Positions 7,754 through 16,132 of a stretch of 64,000 bases of DNA are shown one piece after another; position 1 is the first letter of the stretch; the number at the start of each line of letters is the position of its first letter. The translations under genes were made by a program, and so were the position numbers. This DNA is from Nocardioides soli. Lineage in GTDB: Bacteria; Actinomycetota; Actinomycetes; Propionibacteriales; Nocardioidaceae. Location: the NCBI RefSeq assembly GCF_014191495.1, contig NZ_JACHWR010000005.1:1-64000 (forward strand), written 5' to 3'. The notes below the pieces were generated by a model. It was not told the origin of the DNA, searched no databases, and was given only the letters and a program-made list of their open reading frames with translations.

Positions 7754-9051
7754 CCGACCCGGTCCCCGACTTCCGCGCGGTCGCCGCCGCGCACGCCCGG
7801 TGCTTCTGGCTCGACGGCGGCGGGGCCCGGGAGTGGTCGGGCCGCCGCTCGATCCTCGGGTGGCTCGACGACGACGACGTCTCCCTCACCTACGACGCGG
7901 GCGCGCGGGTCGTCCGCCGGCACGTAGGTGGCCGCTCGGAGGTCGTGGGCGACGACGTGTTCGACGTCCTCGCTGCGGAGCTCGCCGCCGGGCCGGCCGA
8001 CGCCTCCTGGTTCGGCTACCTCGGCTACGCCTGCCGCCCCGACCTCCCCGCCGCGACCGGCGGCGAGCTGCCCGACGCCGTCTGGATGCGGCCGAGCCAC
8101 GTGCGGATGTTCGAGCATGAGGTCGACGGGGATGGTGGTTTCGAGGCTCAGGCGCGGGGCGCCTTCGCACCTCAACCACCGATGAAGGTGGTTGAGGTGC
8201 GAGGAGCGCCAGCGACGAGCCTCGAAACCACCACTCCCGCCACCTACCGCACCGGCTTCGCCCGGGTCCAGGAGCAGCTCCACGCCGGCAACACCTACGA
8301 GGTCAACCTGACCTACCGGATGGCGACCGAGAGCGACCTCGACCCGGTGTCGGCGTACCTGCGGCTGCGCGGGCTCAACCCCGCGCCGTACGCCGGCTTC
8401 CTGCAGCACGACGTGCCGGGGGCACGGGCGTGGCTGCTCAGCTCCAGCCCGGAGCGGTACGCGCTGGTGTCGGCCGACCGGACGCTGGAGACCAAGCCGA
8501 TCAAGGGCACCACGCCCCGGGGAGCGACCGCGGCGCAGGACGAGGAGGCGCGGGAGCGGCTGCGCACCGACCCGAGGTTCCGCGCCGAGAACCTGATGAT
8601 CGTCGACCTGCTGCGCAACGACCTGTCGCTGGTCTGCGAGCCGGGCACGGTCACCGTGCCGACGCTGATGGACGTCGAGTCCTACGAGTCCGTGCACCAG
8701 CTGGTCAGCACGGTCCGCGGGCGGTTGCGCGACGAGGTCTCGACGATCGACGCACTGCGGGCGCTCTTCCCCGCGGGGTCGATGACGGGCGCCCCGAAGC
8801 TGCGCACGATGCAGGTGATCGAGCAGGTGGAGCAGACGCCGCGAGGTCCGTACGCAGGGGCGTTCGGCTGGATCGGCGCCGACGGCCGGGCCGACCTCGG
8901 GGTGGTGATCCGCAGCCTGGCGACCGCCGGCGACGGGCGCTACCTGCTCGGGACCGGCGGCGGGATCACGGTCCGCTCCGACGTCGACGAGGAGTGGGCG
9001 GAGTCGCGCTGGAAGGCCGAGCGGCTGCTCCGGGTCTTCGATCGCCCGTAG
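7750..9051 (+). CDS. pabB: Aminodeoxychorismate synthase component I with in-frame palindromic repeat
   Basis: A 433-residue chorismate-binding enzyme. It pairs with PabA to aminate chorismate for p-aminobenzoate and folate synthesis. Family motifs include YEVNLTYR, PIKGTTPRG (about residue 250), the LLRNDLS segment and GSMTGAPKL (about 343). The ATG at 7750 overlaps the pabA stop. Residues 129-161 are encoded by a 99-bp nested palindrome belonging to a repeat family otherwise found between genes here. The insertion starts on a codon boundary, adds exactly 33 codons without a stop, and falls in the variable linker between the N-terminal domain (ending FEHE) and the conserved core (YRTGFARVQ). 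The rest of the protein looks intact, so it is probably functional. Confidence 0.88.
   Translation: MTDPVPDFRAVAAAHARCFWLDGGGAREWSGRRSILGWLDDDDVSLTYDAGARVVRRHVGGRSEVVGDDVFDVLAAELAAGPADASWFGYLGYACRPDLPAATGGELPDAVWMRPSHVRMFEHEVDGDGGFEAQARGAFAPQPPMKVVEVRGAPATSLETTTPATYRTGFARVQEQLHAGNTYEVNLTYRMATESDLDPVSAYLRLRGLNPAPYAGFLQHDVPGARAWLLSSSPERYALVSADRTLETKPIKGTTPRGATAAQDEEARERLRTDPRFRAENLMIVDLLRNDLSLVCEPGTVTVPTLMDVESYESVHQLVSTVRGRLRDEVSTIDALRALFPAGSMTGAPKLRTMQVIEQVEQTPRGPYAGAFGWIGADGRADLGVVIRSLATAGDGRYLLGTGGGITVRSDVDEEWAESRWKAERLLRVFDRP
8134..8232. repeat. 99-bp nested palindrome inserted in frame within pabB
   Basis: Outer arms 8134-8149 and 8217-8232 are perfect 16-bp reverse complements (GGTGGTTTCGAGGCTC and its complement). 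Inner arms 8166-8180 and 8187-8201 are perfect 15-bp complements around the 6-base loop GATGAA. The same outer and inner motifs occur in intergenic copies at 22796-22957 and 44242-44440. Length 99 equals 33 codons, and the element starts exactly at pabB codon 129. Confidence 0.92.
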
Positions 9052-9073
9052 GCATCGATCCGCCGCGGACGGC

Positions 9074-9079
9074 TACCGT
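9074..9079 (+). promoter_or_regulatory. Leaderless-type -10 box (TACCGT) of zwf
   Basis: TACCGT ends 6 bases before the zwf ATG at 9086, consistent with a transcript starting at the start codon. Confidence 0.45.
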
Positions 9080-9085
9080 GGCGGC

Positions 9086-10531
9086 ATGGAGAACGGACAC
9101 GTCATCGTGCTGTTCGGGGCCACCGGCGACCTGTCCCGGCGCAAGCTGCTGCCGGGCCTCATGCACCTCTGGCAGGCCGGCCTCATCGACGACTCGCGGA
9201 TCGTCGGCACCTCGCTCGAGGACATCGACACGGCCGAGTTCGTCCGGATCGCGCGCGGTGCCTGCGACGAGTTCAGCCACCGCGGCCTGACCGCCCAGGA
9301 GTGGGACGAGTTCGCGGGGCTGCTCAGCTACGTGCCGCAGTCCGCCGGCCCGCCCGCGCTCGCCGAGGCGGTCCGTGCCGCCGAGGCCGACCTGGCCCGG
9401 GGCGGCCGGCCGGTCGACTTCCTGCACTACCTGAGCGTCCCGCCCAAGGCGGCGCTCGACGTCGTGCGCCAGCTCGACGAGGCCGGGCTGGTCAAGCAGT
9501 CGCGGATCGTGATGGAGAAGCCCTTCGGCACCGACCTCGAGAGCGCGCGCCGGCTCAACGACCGGCTGCACCAGGTCTTCGACGAGAGCCAGATCTTCCG
9601 CATCGACCACTTCCTCGGCAAGGAGGCGGCCCAGAACATCCTGGCGTTCCGCTTCGCCAACGGCCTCTTCGAGCCGATCTGGAACCGCAACTTCATCGAC
9701 CACGTGCAGATCGACGTGCCGGAGACCCTCGGGCTCGAGGGCCGCACCAAGTTCTACGAGACCACCGGCGCCTACCGCGACATGGTCGTCACCCACCTGA
9801 TGCAGGTGCTGGCGTTCATGGCGATGGAGCCGCCGACCTCGCTCGCGCCCGACCCGATCAGCGACGAGAAGCTCAAGGTGTTCCGCTCGATGCGCCCGAT
9901 CGAGCCGCACCACGTCGTCCGGGGCCAGTACGCCGGGTACCGCGAGCATCCGGACACCGCCGACGACTCCGACACCGAGACGTTCGTGGCGCTCAAGGTC
10001 GAGATCGACAACTGGCGCTGGGCGGGGGTGCCGTTCTACCTGCGCACCGGCAAGAAGCTCGCCGAGGGCGCCCGGATCATCTCGATCGCGTTCAAGGAGC
10101 CGCCGCTCGCGATGTTCCCGGCCGGCTCCAACGCCGGCACCCAGGGGCCCGACCACCTCACCTTCGACCTCGCCGACCAGTCGCGGATGTCGCTCTCGTT
10201 CTACGGCAAGCGCCCCGGGCCGGGGATGAAGCTGGAGAAGCTGTCGATGCAGTTCGCGACCCACGAGACCTCCTCGGCGTACGCCGTGCTCGAGGCCTAC
10301 GAGCGGCTCATCTACGACGCGCTGCGCGGCGACCACACGCTCTTCACCACCGCGGCCGGCATCGAGACGCTCTGGGAGCGGTCGACGCCGCTGCTGCAGA
10401 ACCCGCCGCCCGTGCGCACCTACACGCCCGGCTCGTGGGGCCCGAACGCGATCCATCAGCTGGTCGCGCCGCACGCCTGGCGGCTCCCCTTCGAGCGCTC
10501 CTGGCGCGAGCAGCAGGCCGCCCGCCCGTAG
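9086..10531 (+). CDS. zwf: Glucose-6-phosphate dehydrogenase
   Basis: A 481-residue enzyme that oxidises glucose-6-phosphate to 6-phosphogluconolactone with NADP(+) or NAD(+), the entry to the oxidative pentose phosphate pathway. The nucleotide-binding motif GATGDLSRRKLLP is at about residues 11-23, and the substrate-binding signature RIDHFLGKE lies near 172-180, followed by the C-terminal domain with YLRTGKKL. Length is typical. The gene stands apart from the usual tal-tkt-opcA-pgl cluster, at least within this window, and follows pabB after 34 bases. The family signature usually reads RIDHYLGK; the Tyr-to-Phe change is mild. It may be a second, non-clustered zwf. Confidence 0.93.
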   Translation: MENGHVIVLFGATGDLSRRKLLPGLMHLWQAGLIDDSRIVGTSLEDIDTAEFVRIARGACDEFSHRGLTAQEWDEFAGLLSYVPQSAGPPALAEAVRAAEADLARGGRPVDFLHYLSVPPKAALDVVRQLDEAGLVKQSRIVMEKPFGTDLESARRLNDRLHQVFDESQIFRIDHFLGKEAAQNILAFRFANGLFEPIWNRNFIDHVQIDVPETLGLEGRTKFYETTGAYRDMVVTHLMQVLAFMAMEPPTSLAPDPISDEKLKVFRSMRPIEPHHVVRGQYAGYREHPDTADDSDTETFVALKVEIDNWRWAGVPFYLRTGKKLAEGARIISIAFKEPPLAMFPAGSNAGTQGPDHLTFDLADQSRMSLSFYGKRPGPGMKLEKLSMQFATHETSSAYAVLEAYERLIYDALRGDHTLFTTAAGIETLWERSTPLLQNPPPVRTYTPGSWGPNAIHQLVAPHAWRLPFERSWREQQAARP

Positions 10532-10536
10532 CTGCG

Positions 10537-10624
10537 GCTTCATCGAGGGATGCAGACGAGGCGGCACTTCCCTGGGTGCGCACGTCGTGGGGAGCGCGGA
10601 TCCGCCCCCATCCCTTGATGAAGC
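10537..10624. terminator. Long inverted repeat between convergent zwf and thioesterase genes
   Basis: Arms 10537-10552 (GCTTCATCGAGGGATG) and 10609-10624 pair over 16 bases with one mismatch, enclosing a 56-base GC-rich loop. The element starts 5 bases after the zwf stop and lies between convergent genes. It may be a bidirectional terminator or a solitary palindromic repeat; there is no T-tract. Confidence 0.5.
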
Positions 10625-10654
10625 GCCGGGCGACCGGCAGCGGCCGCCCGGGCG

Positions 10655-11530
10655 TCAGCCGGCGGAGCGGGTCCGGTGGCCCTGGTCGGTGTAGGTGACC
10701 GACCCGAGGTCGACGGTCCGGCGGGCGTTGGCGAGGGCGGCCACCATCACGGTGCCGAGCGGTCCGCGCCGGTCGAAGATGGCGGCGCTGCCGACGGCGA
10801 TGCCGTCGTGCTCGACCCGGTCCGTCGCGAGCAGGCCGATCTCAACGCCCTCGGGCTCGCGGGCGAGCGTCATCGTGATGTCGGTGTTGATGTACTCGAC
10901 GCCGCGGGTGCCCCAGTTGATGACCATGCTGGTGCCGTCGGCGCTGGCGGCCGCAGCCTGGAAGCCGGTCAGCGGCTCGTCGGGGAGGATCGGCACCGCG
11001 GTGCTCCAGGTCGCCTTGCGGTCGGCGTTCTGGTGCTCGAGGAAGTTCTGCGACCAGCCGACCGACGAGCGCACGAACGGCGCCCGCGGCTCGGTCGCCG
11101 GCGGCACCACGTCGACCGGCGGCGGCGACGGGCGCTCGGTCGGCGCCCAGATCTCGCCGTCCGTGGACTCGGACGGCTTGAGGAACGTCGCGGTGCCCCG
11201 CGCCACCCGCTCCCCGCCCTGCGAGAGGATCACGTCGACCAGGCAGATCCGCCGGCCCTCGCGCTCGATCTCGGTCGTCAGGGTGCACGGCACCATCCGG
11301 GCCGGCTTGAAGAGGTCGACCGCCCACCGCGCGGGCCGCAGGTCGGAGCGTCCCGCCTCGGCCAGCGCGCCCTCGGCCGCCCAGGCCAGCGCGCCGCTGA
11401 GGGCCACGCCGTGCATCTGGTCGTCGCTCCACATGCTGCAGGCGAGCGGCTCGGGGACCAGGGCCGCACCGGCCCGCGTGAAGAACGAGATCGTGTCGGT
11501 CACCGGCTCATTGTCGGGGTAGTCCGTCAC
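10655..11530 (-). CDS. Acyl-CoA thioesterase-like (double hotdog) protein
   Basis: A 291-residue protein resembling the thioesterase-like superfamily (TesB-type double hotdog). N-terminal features include MHGVALSGALAWAAEG, followed by WAVDLFKPARMVPCTLTTEIEREGRRICLVDVILSQGG, typical of the first hotdog core, and a second half with a matching strand pattern. Such enzymes hydrolyse acyl-CoA thioesters; the catalytic residues are not obvious by eye, so substrate and activity are uncertain. The GTG start at 11530 lies within the left arm of a long palindrome (11520-11578). It is the last gene of a minus-strand run after mprA, mprB and the DUF3558 lipoprotein. Confidence 0.6.
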   Translation of the reverse strand: MTDYPDNEPVTDTISFFTRAGAALVPEPLACSMWSDDQMHGVALSGALAWAAEGALAEAGRSDLRPARWAVDLFKPARMVPCTLTTEIEREGRRICLVDVILSQGGERVARGTATFLKPSESTDGEIWAPTERPSPPPVDVVPPATEPRAPFVRSSVGWSQNFLEHQNADRKATWSTAVPILPDEPLTGFQAAAASADGTSMVINWGTRGVEYINTDITMTLAREPEGVEIGLLATDRVEHDGIAVGSAAIFDRRGPLGTVMVAALANARRTVDLGSVTYTDQGHRTRSAG

Positions 11531-11578
11531 GAAATGGCTGTCGTTCGGTGTGAGGTTCGACCATTCCGTGACGGACTA
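11520..11578. repeat. Palindrome joining the lipoprotein stop and the thioesterase start
   Basis: Arms 11520-11537 (TAGTCCGTCACGAAATGG) and 11561-11578 (CCATTCCGTGACGGACTA) pair over 18 bases with one mismatch. On the minus strand the right arm supplies the TAG stop of the DUF3558 lipoprotein, and the left arm supplies the GTG start of the thioesterase gene. Confidence 0.8.
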
Positions 11579-12118
11579 TCGCGGCCGCGAGGTCGGCGCC
11601 TGTCGCACCAGCTCCGCCATCAGCGCCTGCGTGCCCGCGACGACCGCGTCCTCGTCGTACGGCGTGACCTGGACCGCGTTGACGTTCTGCACGAGGCCGG
11701 CGGTCTGCACGAAGCCGGTGACCAGGACGCCGGACTTCTGGGTCCGCACGACCATCCGCGCCGACTCCGCGCCGTCGATGTCGACCGGCTCGAGCTGGGC
11801 GCCCGCGGCGCCCATCGTGTCGAGGGCGTCGTCGAGCCCGCCGGCGAACCACAGATAGCTGATGTCGTACGCCGCGCCGCCCTTGCGCTCGGGGGTGAAC
11901 GTGCACTGCGGCGCGGTGATGCTCCCGGTGCGCTCGGTCACGGGTGCGCCGACCAGCCGGCCGACCGTCTCGGCGGTGAGCCCGTCGCACGGGCTCCAGG
12001 CGACGTTCGCCGCCGCGGACTCGGCCGCGGACGGCGTACCGGAGGACCCGCCGGAGCAGCCGGACAGGGCCAGTGTGAGGGTGGCCGCGGTCATCGCGGC
12101 GAGCGGAAGCGCGCGCAT
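11576..12118 (-). CDS. DUF3558-like lipoprotein
   Basis: A 180-residue predicted lipoprotein. A hydrophobic N-terminus ends in the lipobox LALSGCSGG, with the acylated cysteine at about 20, followed by a Ser/Ala/Gly linker. The mature part has the features of DUF3558 domains: a conserved WSPCDGLTAETVG start, a second cysteine in APQCTF, and a beta-rich tail. DUF3558 proteins are surface lipoproteins of unknown function common in Actinobacteria. The ATG at 12118 overlaps the TGA of the sensor kinase mprB by one base, suggesting co-translation and a possible role in the same envelope-stress response. The stop codon is part of a palindrome arm. Confidence 0.75.
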   Translation of the reverse strand: MRALPLAAMTAATLTLALSGCSGGSSGTPSAAESAAANVAWSPCDGLTAETVGRLVGAPVTERTGSITAPQCTFTPERKGGAAYDISYLWFAGGLDDALDTMGAAGAQLEPVDIDGAESARMVVRTQKSGVLVTGFVQTAGLVQNVNAVQVTPYDEDAVVAGTQALMAELVRQAPTSRPR

Positions 12119-13529
12119 CAGGCCGGGGTCCAGTCCGGGACCGGGCTCGCCGAGCCGGGCAGCCACATCGTCAACTGGGCGCCACCACCGGGGGCCACGC
12201 CGACCTCGGCGGTGCCGGCGTGCCGCTCCGCGACCTGCCGCACGATCGACAGGCCCAGGCCGGAGCCCGACATGCCGCGCGACTCCGGGGACCGGTAGAA
12301 CCGGTCGAAGACGTGGGGTCGGTCGGCCTCCGCGATGCCGGGCCCCTGATCGGCGACCGTGAGCGTGCCGTCCACGAGCGTGACCGTGACCGTGCCGCCC
12401 TCGGGGCTCCACTTGGCGGCGTTGTCGAGCAGGTTGGTCACCGCCCGCTCGATGCCGGGGCCCTCGCCGACGACGTACCACGGCGCGAGGTCGACCTCGA
12501 AGGTCAGCCCCGAGGCCCGGCGCCGCACCCGCGCGATCGCGCGCTCGACCACCTCGGGCAGGTCGACGGGCTCCACGACGTGGGTGAGGGGCTCGTCGCG
12601 GGCCAGCTCGACCAGGTCGCCGATCAACGTGGTGAGCTCCTCGATCTGGGCGCGGACGTCGTCGAGCAGCTCGGCCTTGGCGTCGGGGGGCAGCTCCATG
12701 CCGCTCGCGCCGTCGGCCTGGGTGAGCAGGTCGATGTTGGTGCGCAGCGACGTCAGTGGCGTGCGCAGCTCGTGGCCGGCGTCGGCGACCAGCTGGCGCT
12801 GCCGGTCGCGGGAGGCGGCCAACGCCGCGAGCATCTGGTTGAACGCCGAGGCCAGCCGGGCGATCTCGTCGTCCCCTTCGACCGGGAGTGGGCGCAGGTC
12901 CTCGGTGCGCGCGATCTCCTCGACGGACGCGGTGAGCCGCCGCACCGGGCGCAGGCCGTTGCGGGCGACGGCCCAGCCCGCCAGGCCCGCGCCGATGACG
13001 CCGGCGCCGCCGAAGAGGAACATCACGGTGCCAAGCTTGGCGAGCAGCGTCTCCTGGGAGTCCAGCGACTGCCCGATCACCATCGTGCTGCCGTCGTCGC
13101 GATGCACCGCGGCGATCCGCCAGCGGGTGCCCTCGCCGCTGACGGTGCGGACCGACGTGCTCTTCTCGCCCCGGGAGACCGCGATCTCGGGCCCGCCGAT
13201 CAGCTGCTGCGGCTGGTCGGCCTCCTTGCCGCGGATCAGGCCGCTGCCGCTGCCGTCGAGGCAGGCGACCCAGACGTTGGTGGCGCCGAAGTAGTCGGCC
13301 GGGAACGTGAAGTTGCGGTCGCAGAGGGTCTGGGTCGGGGTGCTCTCGGCCCGGTGCAGCAACGAGTCGTCGAGGGTGGCCTGGAGCTGCATCCGCACGG
13401 TGACGTAGGCGCCGAACGCCACCAGGGCCACGGTGGCGCCGGCGGCGAGCGTGGTCAGGATCGTCACCCGAGAGGCGAGCGACCTGCGGTAGTGCCAGCG
13501 GCCGTCGGTGCCGGCCGGGGGAAGAACGG

Positions 13530-13533
<4 letters not shown>
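12118..13533 (-). CDS. mprB: MprB-like envelope-stress sensor histidine kinase
   Basis: A 471-residue membrane kinase. It has one membrane span at about residues 21-44, an extracytoplasmic sensor region of ~120 residues with a Cys pair, a second span at about 165-188, a HAMP linker, the phospho-acceptor His in DAGHELRTPLTSL (about 253), and the ATPase domain with NLLDNAAKW, DQGPGIAE and GSGLGLSIVRQ boxes. The GTG start at 13533 overlaps the mprA stop (GTGA), which decides the start over longer upstream options. In mycobacteria MprAB responds to envelope stress and controls sigma factors; assignment here rests mainly on the strong resemblance of the partner regulator. Confidence 0.85.
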
Positions 13534-14234
<701 letters not shown>

Positions 14235-14241
14235 GCGGGGT

Positions 14242-14298
14242 CCCCGACAAGTTGTGCGTGGAGCGAGCGCAGCGAGCGGAGCGTGCAACTTGGTGGGG
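14242..14298. repeat. Palindrome in the mprA leader region
   Basis: CCCC (14242-14245) plus CAAGTTG (14248-14254) pair with CAACTTG (14286-14292) plus GGGG (14295-14298), around a core of repeated GAGCGAGCG-like units. It begins 8 bases before the mprA ATG on the minus strand and lies downstream of the kinase gene ending at 14354. It may be a terminator or a structured leader. Confidence 0.5.
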
Positions 14299-14353
14299 TG
14301 CTCACGACGCTACTCTGCCAGTCGAGCCTGAGCCGGTACTGAGAACCGCCGGG

Positions 14354-15211
14354 TCAGAGGTACGCCGCGGCGGCGCGGGCCGCCCGGGCGGCGTACCCGC
14401 CGCCGAAGTGGCAGGCGTGCACGAGCAGCGGGAAGATCTGGTGCAGCTCGGCGCGCTCCTGCCAGCCGTCGGCCAGCGGGGTCGTCTCCTGGTAGGCGTC
14501 GAGCACCCGAGGCAGGTGGGGGAGCCCGAAGAGCGACAGCATCGCCAGGTCGACCTCGCGGTGGCCGCCGTACGCCGCCGGGTCGATCAGCCAGGCCCGG
14601 CCGTCGACGCCCCAGAGCACGTTGCCGTTCCACAGGTCGCCGTGCAGCCGGGCGGGCGGCTCGTCGGGGACCAGGCCGGGCAGCCGCGCGACGACCGCCT
14701 CGATCGTGGCGGCCTGCTCCCCGTCGGCGTGGCCGCGGTCGCGGGCGAGCTTGAGGTAGGGGAGCACGCGGCGCACGGCGTAGAACTCGGCCCAGGTGTC
14801 GGCGGTCCGGTTGGGCAGCGGCAGCCTGCCGATGTAGCCGTCATGGTCCGCGCCGAAGCGCTCCGCCCCGGCGGCGTGGGTGGCGGCCAGCTCGCGGCCG
14901 AAGGCGAGGGCGGCGTCGACGGAGTTCTTGCCCGGCTCGATCCACTGGACGATCAGGCACTCGTGGTCGGCGCCCAGCACCTCGGGCACCGCGGCCCCGC
15001 CCGCGGCGGCGAGCCAACGCAGGCCCTCCGCCTCGTCGGTGAAGAAGTCCTCCGGCGCGTGCGGCAGCGTCTTCATCAGCGCGGAGCTGCCGTCGCTGAG
15101 GCGCAGGCGGGTCGCGGTCGCGATGTCGCCGCCGGCGACCGGGGCGGTCGCGATGACCGACGTGCCGAGGAGCTCCTCGGCACGCCGGGCGATCAGCGGT
15201 TGCCGGGTCAC
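14354..15211 (-). CDS. Fructosamine/ribulosamine-3-kinase family protein
   Basis: A 285-residue aminoglycoside-phosphotransferase-fold kinase of the fructosamine-kinase family. Signatures are ARLHGDLWNGNVLW (the catalytic loop, in the second half of the protein) and DPAAYGGHREVDLAMLSLFG (metal-binding and C-terminal family signature). These enzymes phosphorylate ketosamine adducts on proteins so that they fall off (deglycation); bacterial members usually prefer ribulosamines and erythrulosamines. The GTG start at 15211 overlaps the stop of the upstream phosphatase gene (GTGA). That tight coupling to a low-molecular-weight phosphatase recurs in bacteria and suggests the two act on the same sugar adducts. 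Confidence 0.85.
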   Translation of the reverse strand: MTRQPLIARRAEELLGTSVIATAPVAGGDIATATRLRLSDGSSALMKTLPHAPEDFFTDEAEGLRWLAAAGGAAVPEVLGADHECLIVQWIEPGKNSVDAALAFGRELAATHAAGAERFGADHDGYIGRLPLPNRTADTWAEFYAVRRVLPYLKLARDRGHADGEQAATIEAVVARLPGLVPDEPPARLHGDLWNGNVLWGVDGRAWLIDPAAYGGHREVDLAMLSLFGLPHLPRVLDAYQETTPLADGWQERAELHQIFPLLVHACHFGGGYAARAARAAAAYL

Positions 15212-15711
15212 GGCTCGGTGGTGTCCCAGGGCCGCTCGCGTCGCAGGGCCTCGACCAGCGCGGTCGCCGTGAGCTCCACCATCGCCAGCACCTCCTCGAA
15301 GCCGTCGTCCCCACCGTAGTACGGGTCTGGTACGTCGTCGCCGGGGTGCAGCGGATCGAGGTCGCGGAACATCCGGATCCGGCCCCCCGGTCCGCCGATG
15401 TTCGCGAGGTTGTCGGCGTCCATCGCGAGATAGAGGTCGGCGTCGTCGGGGCCGGCCCACTGCCGCGCCCGGTGCCGGGTCGCGTCGTACCCCGCCGCGG
15501 TCAGGGTGGCGGCCGCGCGCCGGTCCATCGGGTTGCCGACGTGCCAGTCACCGGTGCCCGAGCTGGTCACCTCCACCAGGTCTGCGAGCCCGGCGTCGGC
15601 CAGTCGCTGCTCGAGCACGACGTGGGCCATCGGGGAGCGGCAGATGTTGCCGAGGCAGACCAGCTCGACGCGGTAGCGGCCGGGCTCGCGGCTCGCGGGC
15701 AGACTGCTCAT
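15208..15711 (-). CDS. Low-molecular-weight protein-tyrosine phosphatase family protein
   Basis: A 167-residue phosphatase with the family P-loop CLGNICRS (Cys about 19, Arg about 25) and the general-acid motif DPYYGG near the C-terminal third. It hydrolyses phosphomonoesters through a cysteinyl-phosphate. The gene overlaps the downstream fructosamine-kinase gene by four bases, so besides protein phosphotyrosine a plausible substrate is a sugar phosphate produced by, or upstream of, that kinase (for example ribulosamine-5-phosphate). The substrate is an inference from context. An ATG start at 15711 follows the 4-TM gene after 9 bases. Confidence 0.88.
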   Translation of the reverse strand: MSSLPASREPGRYRVELVCLGNICRSPMAHVVLEQRLADAGLADLVEVTSSGTGDWHVGNPMDRRAAATLTAAGYDATRHRARQWAGPDDADLYLAMDADNLANIGGPGGRIRMFRDLDPLHPGDDVPDPYYGGDDGFEEVLAMVELTATALVEALRRERPWDTTEP

Positions 15712-15720
15712 GCTTCCCGC

Positions 15721-16131
15721 TCAGGCCTCCGCCGCGTCGCCGAAGATGAGCCCGACGATCCAGGTGACGATGGTGATCACGATCGCGCCGCCGACGGCGT
15801 TCCAGAACCCGTCGACGTAGAAGTCGATGTCGAAGAGCCCGACCAGCCACTCGGTGAAGAGCAGCATCAGCGCGTTGATCAGCAGCAGGAACAGCCCGAG
15901 CGTGATGATGATGAACGGGATCGACAGGATCTTGATCACCGGGCTCACGAACGAGTTGACGATGCCCAGGATCAGCGCGACGAACACGAGTGGCCAGAAG
16001 TTGTCGCTGATCTCGTCCCAGCCCGACGAGCCGGTGAAGCCGATGCCGTCGAAGATCAGGCACGCGGCGCCGAGCGCGACCAGGTTGGTGGCGAGCCAGC
16101 CGATGAACTTGAGGAGTCCCACGGGGCCCAC
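15721..16131 (-). CDS. Phage-holin-IV-like 4-TM membrane protein
   Basis: A 136-residue integral membrane protein with four predicted spans (roughly residues 7-27, 47-65, 70-92 and 112-132). The segment ILGIVNSFVSPVIKIL and the following LGLFLLLINALML fit the phage_holin_4_2 family, which is widespread in bacterial chromosomes and not evidence of a prophage. Function is unknown. GTG starts at 16131 and 16122 are both possible. It lies directly downstream of the GntR regulator (1 base apart) and 9 bases before the phosphatase gene, so a shared transcript is likely. Confidence 0.7.
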   Translation of the reverse strand: MGPVGLLKFIGWLATNLVALGAACLIFDGIGFTGSSGWDEISDNFWPLVFVALILGIVNSFVSPVIKILSIPFIIITLGLFLLLINALMLLFTEWLVGLFDIDFYVDGFWNAVGGAIVITIVTWIVGLIFGDAAEA

Positions 16132-16132
16132 C

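Noticed and set aside
5057..9051. A phenazine biosynthetic gene cluster
   Set aside because: Only a PhzE-like enzyme is present; no PhzA/B, PhzD, PhzF or PhzG homologues are nearby, and pabA/pabB explain the neighbours.
15721..16131. Prophage remnant suggested by the holin-like protein
   Set aside because: The family is common as a chromosomal membrane protein and no endolysin, integrase or structural phage gene lies nearby.
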